Of a DNA stretch of 10,270 nt, positions 1-6,905 are shown one piece after another. This DNA comes from Saprospiraceae bacterium (GTDB lineage Bacteria > Bacteroidota > Bacteroidia > Chitinophagales > Saprospiraceae). The stretch spans positions 1 through 10,270 of the forward strand of contig JALZVN010000100.1 of assembly GCA_023299965.1 (NCBI GenBank). Direction: 5' to 3'. Position numbers and translations under genes: made by a program. The notes below the pieces were generated by a model that ran no database searches, was not told the origin of the DNA, and worked only from the letters and a program-made list of their open reading frames with translations. Position 1 is the first letter of the stretch; each line of letters begins with the position of its first letter.

Positions 1-957
1 GAGAATGAAGCATTATTGAAAGATGGAGACTTAGTCGCGGCCCTACTAAATAGAAAGCAGTTTGACAATCTCATCAACAATGAAGACATCAATGAGTTAG
101 CAGGATTTGAAATTGGCGACACCCCCTTGCAGCGCATCAACCAGCTATCTGACATCTTTAGTCTCAATGCAAAAGCCATAGAGAACGACTATGAGATGAT
201 AACTAAGAAGAGAGAATCTATGCCTCTCCCCTCTCATGTGAGAGCGTTGGGAAGGGAAAATATATTTATCGAAGAAGGCGCAGAAATATCTCTTTGCATG
301 ATCAATGCGACTGAGGGACCTGTATACATAGGCAAAAATGCCAAGATCCTAGAAGGCTGTCTAATCAGAGGTCCTTTTGTACTAGGTGATCATTCTGTAC
401 TCAAGATGGGGGCTAAGATCTACGGTGGTACGAGTATAGGTCCACACTGCAAGATCGGCGGAGAAGTAAATAACATCGTAGTACAAGGCTACTCTAATAA
501 AGGGCACGATGGATATCTAGGAAATGCTGTGATTGGGGAGTGGTGCAATTTAGGTGCCGCTACTAATAATAGCAATCTCAAGAACAACTATAGCGAAGTA
601 AAGCTGTGGGACTATAGCAGTAGAAGTTTCGCCAAGACTGGACTACAGTTTTGCGGACTGATCATGGGAGATCATTCTAAGGCTGGCATTAACACCATGT
701 TCAATACAGGTACCGTAGTGGGTATGGCTTGCAACGTTTTTGGAGCTGGATACCAAAAGAACTTTATTCCTTCATTTTCTTGGGGTGGACCAGACAGCAG
801 TTACAAAACACATCGCGTAGACAAGGTTATCGAAACCGCAAATCTAGTCATGCAACGCCGTGGTCATAAACTGGAAGAGATCGATGAGAATATCATGAAG
901 CATGTATTCAATGCATCTTCAGAACATAGAGGCTGGGAACGCCAACGCAGTAGCTAA
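1..957 (+). CDS. GlmU-like hexapeptide-repeat transferase, 5'-truncated by window edge
   Basis: The frame is open to the first base, so the gene starts outside the window; 318 residues are present. They carry a left-handed beta-helix of hexapeptide repeats (about codons 90-250), with runs such as YIGKNAKILEGCLIRGP and GPHCKIGGE. The segment NKGHDGYLGNAVIGEWCNLGA at about 490-555 matches the acetyltransferase-site region of GlmU, where the histidine of the H-x-x-YLG motif is catalytic. The upstream stretch ending in MPLPSHVRALG fits the linker of the Bacteroidota-specific GlmU-like family, whose N-terminal nucleotidyltransferase domain would be mostly outside the window. By homology it would act on glucosamine-1-phosphate or a related sugar phosphate in the cytoplasm; the actual substrate is inferred. 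Family members are roughly 390 residues, so about 70-80 are missing. It ends in tandem stops (TAA TAG). The next gene starts 6 bp later, implying co-transcription. Confidence 0.85.
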   Translation, partial: ENEALLKDGDLVAALLNRKQFDNLINNEDINELAGFEIGDTPLQRINQLSDIFSLNAKAIENDYEMITKKRESMPLPSHVRALGRENIFIEEGAEISLCMINATEGPVYIGKNAKILEGCLIRGPFVLGDHSVLKMGAKIYGGTSIGPHCKIGGEVNNIVVQGYSNKGHDGYLGNAVIGEWCNLGAATNNSNLKNNYSEVKLWDYSSRSFAKTGLQFCGLIMGDHSKAGINTMFNTGTVVGMACNVFGAGYQKNFIPSFSWGGPDSSYKTHRVDKVIETANLVMQRRGHKLEEIDENIMKHVFNASSEHRGWERQRSS

Positions 958-963
958 TAGCCT

Positions 964-1638
964 ATGGTGCCTACTTGGAAAAAGTATCTCAGCTACATCA
1001 AGGAGATGCACATTGAAAGTGCTCCTAGCGATATCAATCCACATCTATATGTGAGTATGGAGAAAGGCAAGCTTCAGCTTTGTACACAAAACGCCATATA
1101 CTCCTATGGCGAAAACTACCACAACTTTGCGGAGACATTTGCGCAACTAGACTTAACGCATATAAGTAATGAAGAAGTCTTGATCTTAGGTTTTGGCTTG
1201 GGAAGCATCCCTATCCTTTTGGAAAACTCATTTGGCACTAGTGCGCAGTACACAGGCATAGAGCTAGACGAAAATGTACTTTATCTATATGACAAGTACG
1301 TGGGAGATACTATCCAGAGCCCGATCCAACTGATCTGTGCAAACGCTGAGATATATGCGGCAACTTGCCAACAAAAATACAAGCTTATCTGTAGTGATAT
1401 ATTCCTTGACAATGAGATACCAGACGCCTTTTTTGAACTAGATTATATAGAGCATGTAGCTCGTCTGGTTGATTCTGACGGATTAGTTATACTCAACACA
1501 CTCGCGCTCACAGAAGCCAATCAGCAACAATCCGACGCTTATTTCGAGCAAATTTTCAAGAAAGTCTTCCCAGAGGCGATCAAATTAGAAGTACACCACA
1601 ACTATATGTTGCTGAGTCATAAGACTTGGCTACAATAA
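964..1638 (+). CDS. spermidine-synthase-like class I SAM-dependent methyltransferase-fold protein
   Basis: This is a 224-residue protein with a Rossmann-type SAM-binding core. The glycine-rich motif I is LILGFGLGS at residues 73-81. An acidic residue at the end of strand 2 (IELDE, E100) is placed to bind the ribose of SAM. A later strand reads LICSDIF (141-147), in the position of the aspartate of the spermidine synthase family. The N-terminal part is a short beta-rich segment (about 20-60), as in spermidine synthase homologues. The full polyamine-synthase substrate site is not evident, so true spermidine synthesis is not supported; methyl transfer to an unknown small molecule or protein is an alternative. 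The ATG lies 6 bp after the preceding gene's tandem stops, and no Shine-Dalgarno sequence is visible. The two genes are probably one transcript, but a shared pathway is only suggested by that adjacency. Confidence 0.7.
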   Translation: MVPTWKKYLSYIKEMHIESAPSDINPHLYVSMEKGKLQLCTQNAIYSYGENYHNFAETFAQLDLTHISNEEVLILGFGLGSIPILLENSFGTSAQYTGIELDENVLYLYDKYVGDTIQSPIQLICANAEIYAATCQQKYKLICSDIFLDNEIPDAFFELDYIEHVARLVDSDGLVILNTLALTEANQQQSDAYFEQIFKKVFPEAIKLEVHHNYMLLSHKTWLQ

Positions 1639-1704
1639 GCGCTATTTTGACCTAAAGGTGAAAATTAAGCGTCACATCTTATCTCATTTTGATGTCTTTT
1701 AGGT

Positions 1705-1712
1705 TAAATTTG
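1705..1712 (+). promoter_or_regulatory. candidate Bacteroidota -7 promoter box (TAAATTTG)
   Basis: TAAATTTG matches the TAnnTTTG consensus of the Bacteroidota primary sigma factor exactly. It lies 20 bp before the ATG at 1733, in the 94-bp gap after the methyltransferase-like gene. The expected upstream TTTG at about 19-21 bp spacing is not clear (a TTTG at 1688-1691 is too close), so this is a candidate only. It suggests that the small membrane-protein gene has its own promoter. Confidence 0.4.
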
Positions 1713-1732
1713 TATTCTAAAAGATTTTAAAT

Positions 1733-2347
1733 ATGTTTTCAATCAATATATATGTCAAGTTCGGACTAATGGCTTTAGGGCTTATAGGTGGCTTGATATT
1801 TACATTTATGAGTGGTTTTGGGTTTTGGTACGCGATCTGGTTTTGGTTGCTGTTTATCATTATGACCGTCAGTTACATCTTTATGGGTACGGTACAGTCT
1901 GCCGGTACGCTTATGCAGGATATGAAATTTGCAGAAGCTGAGAAAAGGCTCGATATGACGTTCAAGCCAAACTGGCTATATACCACTTACCGCGCTTTGT
2001 ACTTCTTGCTCAAAGGGTCTATGGCGATGCAACGCAAAGACAATGACGAAGCGGAGATGTGGCTCAATAAAGCACAAGCAATAGAATTGCCATCAGACGA
2101 TGAAAAAGCAATGGTTGCACTTCAATTGGCCTCTATCAACGCCAACAGAGGAAAGTGGAGTGTCGCTGAAAAGCACCATCGTACGCTAAAGAACTTAAAT
2201 ATTCGTACACCACAGATCAAATCTCAAGTAGCGGAGTTTGATAAGATGATGAAAAATAAAGGCGCTATCAAGCAAGCATCTAGAATGAATAGAGGCGGGA
2301 TGCCGATCAAGCCGGGTGGCAAGAGACGCCGACCGAAGATTAGATAA
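1733..2347 (+). CDS. uncharacterised small membrane protein with TPR-like helices and a basic tail
   Basis: I do not recognise a named family for this 204-residue protein. Two hydrophobic helices at about residues 9-28 and 30-52, rich in aromatic and glycine residues, should place it in the inner membrane as a hairpin. The rest looks like a soluble helical domain with two TPR-like units, about 88-119 (ALYFLLKGSMAMQRKD, then NDEAEMWLNKAQAIEL) and 124-157, each with the small and large residue spacing of tetratricopeptide repeats. TPRs normally bind partner proteins, so a scaffold or assembly role is an inference. The C-terminus (about 184-204) is rich in Gly, Pro, Lys and Arg and may bind nucleic acid or acidic lipids. 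The ATG is preceded by an AT-rich leader and the -7 box at 1705. A strong terminator follows 25 bp after the stop. Confidence 0.75.
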   Translation: MFSINIYVKFGLMALGLIGGLIFTFMSGFGFWYAIWFWLLFIIMTVSYIFMGTVQSAGTLMQDMKFAEAEKRLDMTFKPNWLYTTYRALYFLLKGSMAMQRKDNDEAEMWLNKAQAIELPSDDEKAMVALQLASINANRGKWSVAEKHHRTLKNLNIRTPQIKSQVAEFDKMMKNKGAIKQASRMNRGGMPIKPGGKRRRPKIR

Positions 2348-2371
2348 TTTATTAGTAGTCGTAACATAAAT

Positions 2372-2404
2372 AAAAAAACCAGTGCCTTCGGCACTGGTTT
2401 TTTT
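2372..2404. terminator. bidirectional intrinsic terminator
   Basis: A perfect 15-bp inverted repeat (2372-2386 with 2390-2404) has a TTC loop. Its core is ACCAGTGCC/GGCACTGGT, bounded by seven A on the left and a run of eight T on the right. On the plus strand it gives a GC-rich hairpin followed by a U-tract, ending the membrane-protein transcript. Because of the A-run it reads the same way on the minus strand, so it can also stop metG-lnt transcripts that pass through the element at 2422-2699. No other minus-strand terminator is visible after lnt. Confidence 0.9.
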
Positions 2405-2421
2405 TATTAGTAGAGATACAA

Positions 2422-2450
2422 ACTAATACCATTTGTAGTATAAAATGGCG
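2422..2450 (+). repeat. left terminal inverted repeat of the MITE-like element
   Basis: It begins ACTAATACCATTTGTAG and ends AAAATGGCG. Compared with the reverse complement of 2671-2699 it differs at positions 4, 11, 15, 19 and 27 only. It starts 17 bp after the T-run of the terminator. Confidence 0.65.
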
Positions 2451-2503
2451 TGCAAGATTTTAGATAGAAATGATCAAGGTCGAGGTGACCGCCCGCTGCG
2501 CAG

Positions 2504-2530
2504 CTATATTGATCCGGCGGATCAATATAG
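2504..2530. repeat. perfect 12-bp hairpin inside the element
   Basis: CTATATTGATCC (2504-2515) and GGATCAATATAG (2519-2530) pair perfectly around the three-base loop GGC. No T-run follows on either strand, so it is not a terminator. It is best read as a structural part of the repeat element. Confidence 0.75.
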
Positions 2531-2575
2531 GAAGGGAACTGTCGAAAATTGGAGACAGCATGTAAAATCTCTGTA

Positions 2576-2593
2576 TAATAGCCTTAGCTATTA
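2576..2593. repeat. small 7-bp hairpin inside the element
   Basis: TAATAGC (2576-2582) pairs with GCTATTA (2587-2593) around the loop CTTA. It sits directly before the 18-bp palindrome at 2596-2613, and the two share the motif TAGCTAT. Confidence 0.5.
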
Positions 2594-2595
2594 GG

Positions 2596-2613
2596 TCCCG
2601 ATAGCTATCGGGA
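2596..2613. repeat. 18-bp perfect palindrome TCCCGATAGCTATCGGGA
   Basis: The sequence is its own reverse complement with no loop. A perfect palindrome of this length is very unlikely by chance. It may be a dyad protein-binding site or a cruciform-forming part of the repeat. A related motif, CCGATAGG with CCTATCGG, appears in the second repeat at 9301-9352. Confidence 0.8.
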
Positions 2614-2626
2614 TTTAACGAAGAGG

Positions 2627-2645
2627 CCTGCCTGCGGTAGGCAGG
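2627..2645. repeat. CCTGCCT/AGGCAGG hairpin
   Basis: CCTGCCT (2627-2633) pairs with AGGCAGG (2639-2645) around GCGGT. On the plus strand it is followed by TTGATTTTTT, so it could act as a weak terminator in that direction, although no plus-strand gene lies just upstream. A sister hairpin with the same left arm occurs at 9292-9312. Confidence 0.6.
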
Positions 2646-2670
2646 TTGATTTTTTGTATCAAAATATATG

Positions 2671-2699
2671 CGTCATTTTAAACTTCAATTGGTATAAGT
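2671..2699 (-). repeat. right terminal inverted repeat of the MITE-like element, overlapping the lnt 3' end
   Basis: Read on the minus strand it begins ACTTATACCAATTGAAG and ends AAAATGACG, matching the left end at 24 of 29 bases. Positions 2685-2699 are also the last four sense codons of lnt plus its TGA stop. Confidence 0.65.
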
Positions 2700-4487
2700 C
2701 CTCACTACCCCATCTTTTTTTGTCAGCCTATGCACAATCGAATTCAGCAACAAGAGTATAGAAATCAACCCTGCAATCCTTGCGATAAAATCTCCCCACT
2801 TGGTATAGAAGGTAATCTCATCGTTGAATTTAATTTTACTATTCAAAACCGCGTCTACTTCATAGTCTGTAGCCTCTAGGATATCCCCTCGCTGATTGAT
2901 ATAGCCAGAAGATCCCGTATTGGCTGACCTCGCAACACTTCTTCTTGTTTCTATAGCTCTTAGGGAAGCAAACTTCAAATGCTGTCTAAAGCCTGGTGAA
3001 TCATCCCACCATCCATCATTGGTAGCAATAAAAATGGCATTTGCTCCATTGCGAATATACTCTGTACAATACTCACCATAGATAGATTCATAACAGATTA
3101 CTGGTGCTACAGCATGTTCTCTGGGCGCATCCCAAAAGACATCTCGTTCAGTTTGAATTCCATTTCCCGATACGGTGCCTCCCAAATAATCAATAAATCC
3201 CTCCATAAAATAGAAAAGTCTAGCATAGGGAAATATCTCCGTTCCGGGCACCAATATCGACTTCTTATAATATTGTAAGGTATCTATCTCATTACTTACT
3301 TGCACCGCGGCGTTGTAGGATTCTAAATAAGTAATAGCCCCCTTAGCACTATATCTTCTACGCGACTTTCTAGGTATCTCCGTAGAATCTCTTGTTTGTA
3401 TGAAGGCACTAGCGCCAGACACAATCTTCAAGTTTGAAAATTCAGCCAAATCTCTTTTGAGCCTATTCAGATAAGTATGCCTTTCTGGTTCTCTCAAGTC
3501 AACACGACGGACCACCGTCTCAGGCATCAATACATAGTCCGTCTCAGCATCTATTTTACTTTTGATCTGAGAAAACATTTTGGTATACTGCCTACCTATC
3601 GAAATTTTAAATTTTTGATAATGCGGCTCATAATTAGGTTGGATGATTAATACTTTTTTGTCTACCCCTTTTTCTTGATGTGTAAAATACATACCCAAAG
3701 AAATAACTAATGGTACCAGTACCAAGACAATTGGAGTAGTCAATTGCTTCCATCTCAAATTCCACACTTCATGCTTTTGGATAGCACTAAAGAGCATATA
3801 GTTGACCAACAGAATCCATAAACTTCCGCCAAAGACACCTGTGTATTCATACCATTGCGCCCAAGAAGGATACTGCGCAAAACTATTCCCCAGCGTTAGC
3901 CACGTCCATGTCAACTCCCAATATTGGTCCATCTTTTCATAGGTAATCCAAAAGCCGATAAAAGCCCAGGCATGCAGATTTGGCTTGAGGTATCGCTTAC
4001 AAAATGAATACAGCATGAATGGAATAGTCATCAATGCCGCATTGACAAAATTGGCAAAGATCCCTCCCCCTAATGAAGAATTACTTACCCAAAATGTAGA
4101 GAGAATATTCCACACTAGAAAGGTGTGATAGGCATAGAGCGCTATCTTCCAAAACGGCTTCTCTTCTTGTATGCTGACTTCATGCTCCACTTTTAACAAG
4201 GGAATAAATCCAATAAATAACAAGGGAGTCAGCGGCATGGTCGGAAAGCCCAGATATAAAAGTACTGCAGATAGCGTACTTAAAGTAGTCCATCTTATCC
4301 TCCATTCATTGCCATAAAAAAATCGACTCCTAAGTAGTGTGATAAACGCAGTAAGGAGAATCAAGAAAAACATAGACCTATACCCCCAGAATCCTTGTGC
4401 TTCGGTAAGTCTATGCATATCATAGCCCACTACACATAGCAGTATCGTGATGATAAGCAAACTGATATACCTTACTTTCTTTAACAT
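2685..4487 (-). CDS. lnt: apolipoprotein N-acyltransferase
   Basis: Lnt transfers an acyl chain from phospholipid to the N-terminal cysteine of lipoproteins, the last step of lipoprotein maturation in the inner membrane. The 600-residue protein has several hydrophobic helices in residues 1-270 and one near 567-585, flanking a periplasmic carbon-nitrogen hydrolase domain (about 277-550). The catalytic triad is visible: Glu323 in LMPETV, Lys409 in YKKSILVPG, and Cys465 in PVICYESIYGE. The downstream segment ATNDGWWDDSPG (488-499) matches the conserved substrate-side loop. At 600 residues it is longer than E. coli Lnt (about 512), with additions in the N-terminal part. The ATG follows GAGAGAAAC. 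It lies 51 bp after metG on the same strand, so co-transcription is likely. Residues 597-600 (TYTN) and the stop lie inside a terminal repeat of the adjacent element, so the C-terminus appears to have been replaced; the catalytic domain is unaffected. Confidence 0.93.
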   Translation of the reverse strand: MLKKVRYISLLIITILLCVVGYDMHRLTEAQGFWGYRSMFFLILLTAFITLLRSRFFYGNEWRIRWTTLSTLSAVLLYLGFPTMPLTPLLFIGFIPLLKVEHEVSIQEEKPFWKIALYAYHTFLVWNILSTFWVSNSSLGGGIFANFVNAALMTIPFMLYSFCKRYLKPNLHAWAFIGFWITYEKMDQYWELTWTWLTLGNSFAQYPSWAQWYEYTGVFGGSLWILLVNYMLFSAIQKHEVWNLRWKQLTTPIVLVLVPLVISLGMYFTHQEKGVDKKVLIIQPNYEPHYQKFKISIGRQYTKMFSQIKSKIDAETDYVLMPETVVRRVDLREPERHTYLNRLKRDLAEFSNLKIVSGASAFIQTRDSTEIPRKSRRRYSAKGAITYLESYNAAVQVSNEIDTLQYYKKSILVPGTEIFPYARLFYFMEGFIDYLGGTVSGNGIQTERDVFWDAPREHAVAPVICYESIYGEYCTEYIRNGANAIFIATNDGWWDDSPGFRQHLKFASLRAIETRRSVARSANTGSSGYINQRGDILEATDYEVDAVLNSKIKFNDEITFYTKWGDFIARIAGLISILLLLNSIVHRLTKKDGVVRTYTN

Positions 4488-4538
4488 GTTTCTCTCAATA
4501 TTTTAAAAATGTATAGTTAGAGGTACCTCAAAGTATAT

Positions 4539-6647
4539 TTATCTTACAACCCATCCAGAGCCAAAAGGCTTATTGGGACTCACCAAGCAGAGTTCTCCAC
4601 TTTCATTTTCAGCCATAAGGATCATACCCTTTGACTCTACGCCTCTAATTTTTCTCGGGGCCAAATTCGCTAATAAAAGCACCTCCAGGCCTATCAAATC
4701 TTCTGGCTTATAGTGTTTAGCTATACCGGATACTACTGTTCTTTCTTCTATCCCCATTCGTACTTGTAGCTTCAAAAGCTTATCTGCTTTTTCTACTTTT
4801 TCAGCACTCAAAATCTTTGCAGTACGAATATCCATCTTGGTAAAATCATCAAAAGAAATGGTATCCTTTATAGGCTCTGTCTTAGGCAATGAGTCTTCTA
4901 TAATTTTCAGAAGTTTTCCTTTTTCTCTTTCTATTAAGTCCATACGTGTAGAATCTTTTGGATCATTTATTTTAGCAAAAAGCAATTGCGGCTTACCAAT
5001 TTGGTGCCCTGATTGTATTACTTCTTTATTATTTGACAAACTGTTCAATACTTGTTCTATAGAGCTCGTATCCACTTGCAGTATTGAATTTATTTTCTTT
5101 GCGCTGAAAGGCAAAAAGGGTTCAGCTATTGCGCCTAGAATCCCTACTATTTGAATGCAATTGTTCAAACAGTCCTTTATTTCTTGACTATCTGGATCTG
5201 CCTTATACATCTTCCAAGGAGAGACGTCTTGAAGGTAAGTATTCCCTAAAGAAGACACTTCCATCATTTTCAAAACAGCGTTTCGGAAATTAAAATCTAA
5301 AATTTCTGATCGGTACTCCTCCAACAAAGTTTTAATGTCCCCAATTTTATCCATCGCGTCACCGCTTGCAGCTGGCACTACTCCATCGAAGTATTTATTG
5401 CTCAGTACGACTACGCGGTTTATAAAATTGCCCAAATTAGCAACCAGTTCATTATCGTGAAATTCTACAAACTCATCCCACTTGAAATCGCTATCCTTAT
5501 TCTCAGGCATATTTCGAATCAGCGCATATCGTAGTGCATCTTCTTTATTTTCGAAAGCTGTAAACTCTTCTAAGTATTGGTGAATTTCTATTCCCCAGTT
5601 TCTTGATTTTGAAAATTTTTGTCCTTCAAAATTCAAGAACTGATTGGCGGGCACGTTGATCGGTAAGTTATAGTCCCCATGCGCTTTGAGCATAGCAGGA
5701 AATACAATACAGTGAAAAACGATATTGTCTTTCCCTATAAAGTGAATCAACTGAGAGTCCTCGTCTTTCCAGTAAGACTCCCAATCTTTATTATTATCTA
5801 AAGCCCATTGCTTGGTTGCCGAGATGTACCCTATCGGTGCATCGAACCAAACGTAGAAAACCTTCCCTTCGGCATCATCTAATGGCACATCAATCCCCCA
5901 AGACAAATCACGTGTGATAGCTCTTGGTCTCAAATCATCTAACCAAGAAAGACACTGCCCTTTCACGTGTTTTTTCCATTTCTTGGCATCATGGTGTGGT
6001 TTGCCGTCCAACAGACCATCATTGATATATGGCTTCAACCATTCACTGTGTTGATCTAATTTAAAAAACCAATGTTTCGTTTTTCTCAGACTTGGACTTT
6101 TCCCACTCAAAGTCGACAATGGATTTATCAATTCTGTTGGGGATAGATCTGTCCCACAATTTTCACATTGATCTCCATAGGCGGCATCATGGCTACACTT
6201 TGGGCAAGTTCCTTTGATGTATCTATCTGCCAAGAACTGATCATATTCCTCATCATAGTATTGCTCTGATTCTTTCACCTCAAAGTCATCCCCATTTTCA
6301 TACATGTGTGTGAAGAATTCTTGAACCGTTTCATGGTGCAATTTTTCACTCGTACGGTGGTAGATATCAAAAGACATCCCTAATTTCTCAAAAGAGCTTT
6401 TATTCAGTGTATGATATTTATCAATGATTTCTTTAGGGCTAATTTTTTCCTTCTTAGCACGAATCGTAATAGACGCTCCATGCTCATCAGAGCCGCATAC
6501 CCAAACCACATCTTTGCCCATAGATCGCAAAAAGCGCGCATATATGTCTCCAGGGAGATATGCACCGGCAAAATGCCCTAGGTGTAGCGCTCCATTTGCA
6601 TAAGGTAAGGCTGAGGTAATAAGGTACTTATTAGGTTCTTTTTGCAT
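4539..6647 (-). CDS. metG: methionyl-tRNA synthetase
   Basis: This cytoplasmic class I aminoacyl-tRNA synthetase charges tRNA-Met with methionine at the cost of ATP. The HIGH signature is present as HLGH (residues 22-25, after LPYANGAL). The KMSKS loop is KFSKS (344-348, in FEGQKFSKSRNWG). A four-cysteine zinc knuckle lies in the connective insertion (C148, C151, C161, C164). FIGKDNIVFH at 303-312 belongs to the catalytic core. An alpha-helical anticodon-binding region follows (about 390-560). The C-terminal 100 residues (about 600-702, with MDIRTAKILSAEKVEKADKL and NLAPRKIRGVESKGM) form a Trbp111/EMAP-type tRNA-binding domain, often involved in dimerisation. The protein appears complete at 702 residues. 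The ATG is followed by Gln and a start close to the Rossmann core, leaving no room for a longer useful N-terminus. It is the first gene of a probable metG-lnt unit. Confidence 0.97.
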   Translation of the reverse strand: MQKEPNKYLITSALPYANGALHLGHFAGAYLPGDIYARFLRSMGKDVVWVCGSDEHGASITIRAKKEKISPKEIIDKYHTLNKSSFEKLGMSFDIYHRTSEKLHHETVQEFFTHMYENGDDFEVKESEQYYDEEYDQFLADRYIKGTCPKCSHDAAYGDQCENCGTDLSPTELINPLSTLSGKSPSLRKTKHWFFKLDQHSEWLKPYINDGLLDGKPHHDAKKWKKHVKGQCLSWLDDLRPRAITRDLSWGIDVPLDDAEGKVFYVWFDAPIGYISATKQWALDNNKDWESYWKDEDSQLIHFIGKDNIVFHCIVFPAMLKAHGDYNLPINVPANQFLNFEGQKFSKSRNWGIEIHQYLEEFTAFENKEDALRYALIRNMPENKDSDFKWDEFVEFHDNELVANLGNFINRVVVLSNKYFDGVVPAASGDAMDKIGDIKTLLEEYRSEILDFNFRNAVLKMMEVSSLGNTYLQDVSPWKMYKADPDSQEIKDCLNNCIQIVGILGAIAEPFLPFSAKKINSILQVDTSSIEQVLNSLSNNKEVIQSGHQIGKPQLLFAKINDPKDSTRMDLIEREKGKLLKIIEDSLPKTEPIKDTISFDDFTKMDIRTAKILSAEKVEKADKLLKLQVRMGIEERTVVSGIAKHYKPEDLIGLEVLLLANLAPRKIRGVESKGMILMAENESGELCLVSPNKPFGSGWVVR

Positions 6648-6664
6648 GTGTTGTTATTTAGATG

Positions 6665-6699
6665 CGAATATAAGCCATTACCCATTCAAGCTTTTCAAA
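6665..6699 (-). promoter_or_regulatory. weak candidate promoter for metG
   Basis: On the minus strand TATATTCG (6665-6672) is one mismatch from the TAnnTTTG -7 box and lies 17 bp before the metG ATG. A TTTG (6696-6699) sits 23 bp upstream, slightly too far for the usual spacing. Location fits, sequence is imperfect. Confidence 0.3.
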
Positions 6700-6829
6700 A
6701 ACGTCAAGTATTTGGGTATTTTTCAGTACAGAAGTACGCTATATTGGGAAAATCCACATCTAATCCAAAAAAGAGAGTTCTGGGAGGACTTACGTTGTAT
6801 TATCTCCAATAACTTATTTAAAAATACCT

Positions 6830-6837
6830 TAACTTTG
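6830..6837 (+). promoter_or_regulatory. candidate -7 box (TAACTTTG) for the oxidoreductase pair
   Basis: TAACTTTG followed by C is a full match to the Bacteroidota -7 consensus. It lies about 70 bp before the ATG at 6906, in the 258-bp gap between divergent genes. No good TTTG is seen at the expected -33 spacing. The implied untranslated leader is about 60 bases. Nothing else in 6648-6905 looks like a gene. Confidence 0.45.
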
Positions 6838-6905
6838 CTGCAAGTGCTTAAATGATATCTATCAGGAAATGAGCATATTATAAATACATTTAATTCAAAA
6901 CCAAT

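Larger units (their letters stand above)
2422..2699. mobile_element. MITE-like non-coding element, 278 bp, with 29-bp imperfect terminal inverted repeats
   Basis: The ends are inverted copies of each other, matching at 24 of 29 positions. Inside there is no convincing coding frame but a series of hairpins: 2504-2530, 2576-2593, the palindrome at 2596-2613, and 2627-2645. This is the architecture of a non-autonomous miniature inverted-repeat transposable element. It fills most of the 337-bp gap between the membrane-protein gene and lnt and overlaps the lnt 3' end. I see no target-site duplication next to the ends, so the exact boundaries and the mobilising transposase family are unknown. Mobility is inferred from structure alone; an old or decayed copy is likely given the five mismatches. 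Confidence 0.6.

Noticed and set aside
1651..1704. ACCTAAA (1651-1657) with TTTAGGT (1698-1704) as a terminator or regulatory stem
   Set aside because: Only 7 bp with a 40-base loop and no T-run directly after it; compatible with chance in AT-rich DNA.
2414..2707. Target-site duplication flanking the element
   Set aside because: The bases outside the two ends (GATACAA and CCTCACTA) share no direct repeat, so none can be claimed.
4837..5154. Plus-strand open frame of 105 codons inside metG
   Set aside because: Wholly antisense to the well-supported metG coding region, with no domain or start context.
6646..6855. Plus-strand open frame of 69 codons between metG and the oxidoreductases
   Set aside because: It begins across the metG start region, spans the divergent promoter area including the TAACTTTG box, and its translation has no recognisable domain.
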